This document shows positions 60,449-64,000 of a stretch of DNA of 64,000 bases, one piece after another. The notes beneath the pieces are model-generated. The model was not told where the DNA came from, searched no databases, and saw nothing but the letters and a program-made list of their open reading frames with translations. Positions within the stretch are counted from its first letter, which is position 1. The number at the start of each line of letters is the position of its first letter. Both the position numbers and the translations under genes were made by a program. This stretch comes from Prosthecodimorpha hirschii (GTDB lineage: Bacteria > Pseudomonadota > Alphaproteobacteria > Rhizobiales > Ancalomicrobiaceae), in contig NZ_LJYW01000001.1 of assembly GCF_001305515.1 (NCBI RefSeq), positions 3,618,447-3,682,446 of the forward strand. Reading direction: 5' to 3'.

Positions 60449-60784
60449 AGGGTACCTGTCCTCCTCCCCGAACCCGCCTTGCGGGCCGTGCATTCCACTC
60501 GATTAGGGCCCGGCCGCCGCGTCTTGCCGCATGTCGGCCGCAGGATCCGGGCCCGCCATCTAGCCGAGCCGGCGCGCCCTGTCCAGTGTCCAATCGCCCA
60601 ATCGTACGCAATCCCGAAACGGTCGGATCAGCGCGCCGGAATCTCACGAAATTGCAGCATTTTCGGCCTATCGGACTTGCGCGGCGGTGCCGGCGAGGCT
60701 ACTGACCTCTGTATTCAATACTGCCTCAGCCACCTGCTGGTATCCAATCCGTAAAGTTACGCAGCGGCCTCGCCAGGGATGCTC
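60449..60784. other. Divergent spacer upstream of the GntR gene
   Basis: This 336-bp spacer contains the palindrome GTATTCAATAC at 60711-60721 and TGGTATCCAAT at 60738-60748, both of the TTG-TAT/ATA-CAA type. They lie on the EamA side. Otherwise I see nothing coding. Confidence 0.55.
60711..60748. promoter_or_regulatory. Two operator-like motifs before the EamA gene
   Basis: GTATTCAATAC (60711-60721) is a perfect palindrome and TGGTATCCAAT (60738-60748) contains the TATCCA core found at the other promoters. Together they could serve GntR autoregulation and control of the permease at 60785. Confidence 0.45.
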
Positions 60785-61780
60785 ATGCCAGACCACCGAC
60801 AGGGCGCCGTCTCCGGACTCTGGAGCCGTGGGCGCCGACAGGCCGCCGAGCGATCGAGCCTCCTGCGCGGACGCTGGGACGACATCCCCGCCAATGTGCG
60901 CGGAATCGTCTGGATCCTGCTCTCCGGCATATTCTTCACCGTGATGTCGGCGCTGATCAAGGTGCTGGGCACCCGAATACCCATTCTCGAGATCCTGTTC
61001 GTCCGCCAGGCGGTGCTCTCCCTGTTCGTCGCGCCGACCGTCCTGCGCTCGCCGATCCGAGCTTTCCGCACGCCCTATCCGGGCCTGCATGCGCTGCGGG
61101 TCACCCTTTCGGTGATCGCGATGGGCGCCGGGTTTGCCGCCATCGTGCACATGCCGCTGGCCGATGCGGTCGCGATCGGCTTCTCCAAGAGCTTCTTCGT
61201 TACCGTCTTCGCCATCGTGATTCTCGGCGAGACCGTCACCCGGCAGCGCTGGTTCGCGACGGTTCTTGGATTCATCGGCGTGCTGGTCATGATGCGGCCC
61301 TCCACGGAGGGTCTCGACGTCTACGCCTTGCTGTCGCTCATTTCCGCCGCCGCGGCCGGCCTGATCATGGTCATCATCCGGCGGCTCGCCCAGAAGGAAC
61401 AGCTGACCACCGTGATGGCCTATCAGTCGATCGGGGTCGGACTGGTCTTCCTCGTCCCGGCGGTGCTGAACTGGGTCCCGCCGACCGGTTCCGAATGGCT
61501 CCTGATGGTCGCGGTCGGCCTGCTCTCCGGGGCCGGCCAGAGCCTGAACTTCGCGGGCTTCCGCGTCGGCGAGGCTGCCGCCGTCGCCTCGGCCGACTAT
61601 CTCCGGCTCGTCTATGCGAGCGGTCTCGGCCTCTGGCTGTTCGCCGAGGGACCGAGTCCGGCGACCCTGTTCGGCGCGGCGATCATCGTCGGAGCGTCGG
61701 TCTATTCGATCGTCTACGAGCGGTCTCGAGCCGTCCGGCGGGCGCCGGTCGCCGGACCCGCCGGCGCCCCGGCCGAGTGA
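60785..61780 (+). CDS. EamA/DMT-family permease
   Basis: A 331-residue ten-helix permease with a 40-residue cytoplasmic N-terminus rich in Arg. The first EamA repeat ends 'ADAVAIGFSKSFFVTVFAIVILGETV'. Two ATGs lie six bases apart; I prefer 60785 because AGGG lies six bases before it, while the ATG at 60779 has no room for a ribosome site. Confidence 0.87.
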   Translation: MPDHRQGAVSGLWSRGRRQAAERSSLLRGRWDDIPANVRGIVWILLSGIFFTVMSALIKVLGTRIPILEILFVRQAVLSLFVAPTVLRSPIRAFRTPYPGLHALRVTLSVIAMGAGFAAIVHMPLADAVAIGFSKSFFVTVFAIVILGETVTRQRWFATVLGFIGVLVMMRPSTEGLDVYALLSLISAAAAGLIMVIIRRLAQKEQLTTVMAYQSIGVGLVFLVPAVLNWVPPTGSEWLLMVAVGLLSGAGQSLNFAGFRVGEAAAVASADYLRLVYASGLGLWLFAEGPSPATLFGAAIIVGASVYSIVYERSRAVRRAPVAGPAGAPAE

Positions 61781-61853
61781 GGTCGGCGGCCCGGGGTTTA
61801 GCGGTCAGGGTGCCAGCGGCCCGGCGCCCTGCGGCCCGGAGACCGCAATCCCG

Positions 61854-63005
61854 TCATTCCGCGGCCTGATCGAGGGGCTTCGGGGCGGCCGCCTGCGCGG
61901 ACGGGGCCGGCTTCGGATCGATCCGGTCGAGCAGCCGGAGGATCGGTCCGGCACTGACCATGACCAGCACGATGCGCACGATGTGGTGCGCCGCGACGAA
62001 GGCCACGTCGGTGTGCAGCGCCAGGGCGACGAGGCTCATCTCGGCGAGGCCGCCCGGCGAGTAGGCGAGCATGATCGGCACCATGCCGTGGCCGGTCAGC
62101 CGGCCGAGCCCCCAGGCGAAGGCGACGGTCACGGCGAGCAGGATCGCGGTCGAGCCGAGCGCGATCCGCAGCACGCGCAGGATCGCGGCCGGCGGCGTGC
62201 CGGCGAAGCGGCAACCGAGCACCGTGCCGAGCACCATCTGGGCGGTGTTGACGATCTCCCGCGGCGGCGCGAAGTCGGTGATGCCGGCGACATGGATCGC
62301 CGCGGAGGTCAGCATCGGGCCGAGCAGGTAGGGGCCGGGCAGCCCGAGCCGGCGGCCGGCCCAGGCGCCGGCGAAGCCGCACAGGATCATCAGTTCCAGG
62401 CCCGACCAGGGTGCCGCCGCCAACCCCGCACCGAGCTGGCTGCGGTTGCCGATCGAGACCCCTTCCAGCCACTGAACCAGGAACGGCAGGGTGAACACGA
62501 TCATCAGGATGCGGGCCGAATGGGCGAGCGCGATCGTGTTGTGATCCGCCCCGCGCTGCTCGCCGAGTTCGATCATCTCCACCAGCCCGCCGGGCATGCC
62601 CGAGAAATAGGCCGTCTCGCGATCGAACCCGGCGACCTTGTGCAGGTAGACGATGCAGGCGAGTGCCGCGACGGCCACGAACAGGGCGAGACCCAGCATG
62701 GTGGCGAACCACGTACCGATGTGATCGAGCATGTCGGGCTTGAAGGATGCGCCGAGCATGATGCCGATCACGGCGGTCATCGGCGGCCGGATCACCGCGG
62801 GGGCGGCGACCGGCAGGCGCAGCAGCGAGGCGATCGTCAGCATCGACATCGGTCCCAGCATCCAAGGCAGCGGGAGCCGAAGCCAGGCGAAGACAGAGCC
62901 GCCGCACCAGCCGATGCCGAGCGCAACGAGGAAGCGCAGGTACGGGAAGCGGGCGGGCGCGAAGGCGGCCACGAGGGCGCGCAGGGAAGCGATGCGGTCT
63001 TGCAA
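61854..63005 (-). CDS. AbrB-family membrane protein (AbrB duplication, 'ammonia monooxygenase' misnomer family)
   Basis: A 383-residue inner-membrane protein with an internal duplication, the AbrB (PF05145) family often mislabelled ammonia monooxygenase. Both halves contain 'LPWMLGPM'/'GPYLLGPML' and 'SGMPGGLVEM'/'YSPGGLAEMS'. It is thought to be a transporter or membrane regulator. The only good start is TTG at 63005 with GGAGA upstream. It ends a unit with the EamA gene at 63021. Confidence 0.82.
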   Translation of the reverse strand: MQDRIASLRALVAAFAPARFPYLRFLVALGIGWCGGSVFAWLRLPLPWMLGPMSMLTIASLLRLPVAAPAVIRPPMTAVIGIMLGASFKPDMLDHIGTWFATMLGLALFVAVAALACIVYLHKVAGFDRETAYFSGMPGGLVEMIELGEQRGADHNTIALAHSARILMIVFTLPFLVQWLEGVSIGNRSQLGAGLAAAPWSGLELMILCGFAGAWAGRRLGLPGPYLLGPMLTSAAIHVAGITDFAPPREIVNTAQMVLGTVLGCRFAGTPPAAILRVLRIALGSTAILLAVTVAFAWGLGRLTGHGMVPIMLAYSPGGLAEMSLVALALHTDVAFVAAHHIVRIVLVMVSAGPILRLLDRIDPKPAPSAQAAAPKPLDQAAE

Positions 63006-63020
63006 GCGAAATGTCTCCGG

Positions 63021-63938
63021 TCAGCGCGTCTCCTCCGGGGCCGCAGCATCCCTGCGCCCCGAGCCATAGGCAAGGACGGTCGACGCCAGGATGACCAGGG
63101 TGCCGAGCAGGACGGCCGGGGTCGGCACGTCGCCGAAGGCGACGAAGCCGATCACGATCGCCCAGATCATCTTGGTGTAGCTGACCGCCGAAACCGCCGC
63201 CGCGCTGGCATGGTAGAGCGAGCGCACGGTCAGATACTGGAAGGCGCCCGAGGCCAGCCCCATGGCGATCAGGCCGGCCAGTTGCGCACCGCTCGGCATC
63301 ACCCAGGAGAAGGGCAGAGTCGGCACCATGGTGGCGGCCGAGATGCCGAGCGTCCAGACGACGACCGAAATCGAGGTCTCGGTCCTGGAAAGCCGGCGCT
63401 GCATGATCATCGAGAAGGCCGACAGGACCATGCCGGAAAAGGCCAGCGCGGCGCCGAAGACGGATCCCCGGCCGGTCGGATCGACCATCAGCAGCACCCC
63501 GGCGATGCCGACCAGAACGGCGCCCCAATCGCGCCAGCCGACCCTGTCGCCGGCGAGCGGTGCGGACAGGAGAGTGACCACGATCGGCTGCAGGAAGGAG
63601 ATCGCGGTGGCGTCGGCGAGCGGCATGATGTGGTAGGCGCCGAACATCAGGACCAGGACGCCGGTCCACACCAGTGCCAGCAGGATCTGCTCGCGCGGCC
63701 GTGCCGTCCGCAGCGCCGGCAGGCCGCCCATCCGCCTTGCCATGACGAGCACCGGGATCAGGGCGAAGGCGTTGCGGAAGAAGATGATCTGGTTGATCGG
63801 AAAGGTCTCCGACTGCCATTTCACCGCAGCGTTGAGCAGCGAGAAGAGCGCGATGCCGAGCGCCATCAGCAGGATGCCCCGGCGCGGGTCGCGCGCGACC
63901 CGGTCGATCCGCGGCGCATCGATCGTGGTCGCCGTCAT
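63021..63938 (-). CDS. EamA/DMT-family permease
   Basis: The fourth EamA permease of the region, 305 residues. 'DATAISFLQPIVVTLLSAPLAGDRV' ends the first repeat and is very close to the protein at 57830, suggesting duplication. AAAGGG precedes the ATG. It is 12 bp downstream of another minus-strand gene entering from the right edge. Confidence 0.88.
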   Translation of the reverse strand: MTATTIDAPRIDRVARDPRRGILLMALGIALFSLLNAAVKWQSETFPINQIIFFRNAFALIPVLVMARRMGGLPALRTARPREQILLALVWTGVLVLMFGAYHIMPLADATAISFLQPIVVTLLSAPLAGDRVGWRDWGAVLVGIAGVLLMVDPTGRGSVFGAALAFSGMVLSAFSMIMQRRLSRTETSISVVVWTLGISAATMVPTLPFSWVMPSGAQLAGLIAMGLASGAFQYLTVRSLYHASAAAVSAVSYTKMIWAIVIGFVAFGDVPTPAVLLGTLVILASTVLAYGSGRRDAAAPEETR

Positions 63939-63950
63939 GGCGATACCCTT

Positions 63951-64000
63951 TCAATAGGTCAGGAACATGCGCTCGATCTCGGCCGGGTCGGAGGTCCGGG
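63951..64000 (-). CDS. Unrecognised gene, 3' end only
   Basis: The last 15 codons of a minus-strand gene, ending '...TSDPAEIERMFLTY' and TGA at 63953-63951. It would be the gene upstream of the EamA permease in the same operon. The fragment is too short to name. Confidence 0.5.
   Translation of the reverse strand, partial: RTSDPAEIERMFLTY

Noticed and set aside
61854-63005. Ammonia monooxygenase as function of the AbrB-family protein
   Set aside because: That is a historic database label; the sequence is the duplicated AbrB membrane family and lacks AmoA features.

Overview
The window is high-GC, densely coded DNA with ATGA/GTGA gene overlaps, some GTG and TTG starts, and a large load of solute transporters. 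This, together with LIV, TRAP, PotABCD-like and Dpp transporters, HyuA/HyuB, and IclR, LysR and FCD-GntR regulators, fits a soil- or plant-associated alphaproteobacterium, most likely Hyphomicrobiales. That placement is inferred from gene content only. I see no rRNA, tRNA, CRISPR array, insertion sequence or phage gene. The window holds one catabolic transport locus after another, plus a copper-type TonB locus.

Layout. 1-8924: the end of an amine-oxidase-like flavoprotein, a LysR regulator, then a plus-strand operon with a PotABCD-like ABC transporter, an agmatinase-family ureohydrolase and a second flavoprotein oxidase; the likely job is uptake and breakdown of guanidino compounds or polyamines. 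8983-25647 (minus): a long catabolic series of CN-hydrolase, RraA-like protein, ABC transporter, HyuA/HyuB, malate/lactate-type dehydrogenase, opine-dehydrogenase-like protein, 3-hydroxyacyl-CoA-dehydrogenase-like protein, TRAP transporter and a racemase-fold protein that has lost both catalytic cysteines. 25795-38177 (minus): metallo-beta-lactamase-fold protein, FAD-linked oxidase, a very divergent LeuC/LeuD-like hydro-lyase pair, a PEP-mutase/isocitrate-lyase-family lyase, a LIV transporter, and an alpha/beta-hydrolase whose reading frame runs without a stop into a LysR regulator. A divergent IclR gene (38552) sits across a spacer with inverted repeats.

39350-44205 (minus): DUF2946-like Cys-X-X-Cys protein, an outer-membrane receptor carrying the CxxxM/HxM copper signature of OprC, then ExbB, ExbD and TonB, forming a self-contained import locus. 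44357-46554: an MltB-type lytic transglycosylase and a small charged coiled-coil protein with a structured 5' region.

46948-64000: what looks like a nitrogen-scavenging island. It has a peptide-type binding protein, two tandem modules each made of a tiny GatC/AtzG-like subunit plus an amidase, a Dpp/Opp ABC transporter, an isochorismatase-fold hydrolase with the features of biuret hydrolase, an FCD-type GntR regulator, four EamA/DMT permeases and an AbrB-family membrane protein. Three sigma-54 promoters (-24 GG / -12 GC) precede the binding protein, the amidase modules and dppB-like gene, two of them identical over 16 bp. A recurring palindromic motif (GATATTGTATCCA and relatives) lies in the same spacers and near the GntR gene, suggesting one regulon under nitrogen control with a local repressor.

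Substrate assignments are inferences from context. Start codons were chosen from ribosome binding sites, overlaps and family alignment where possible.
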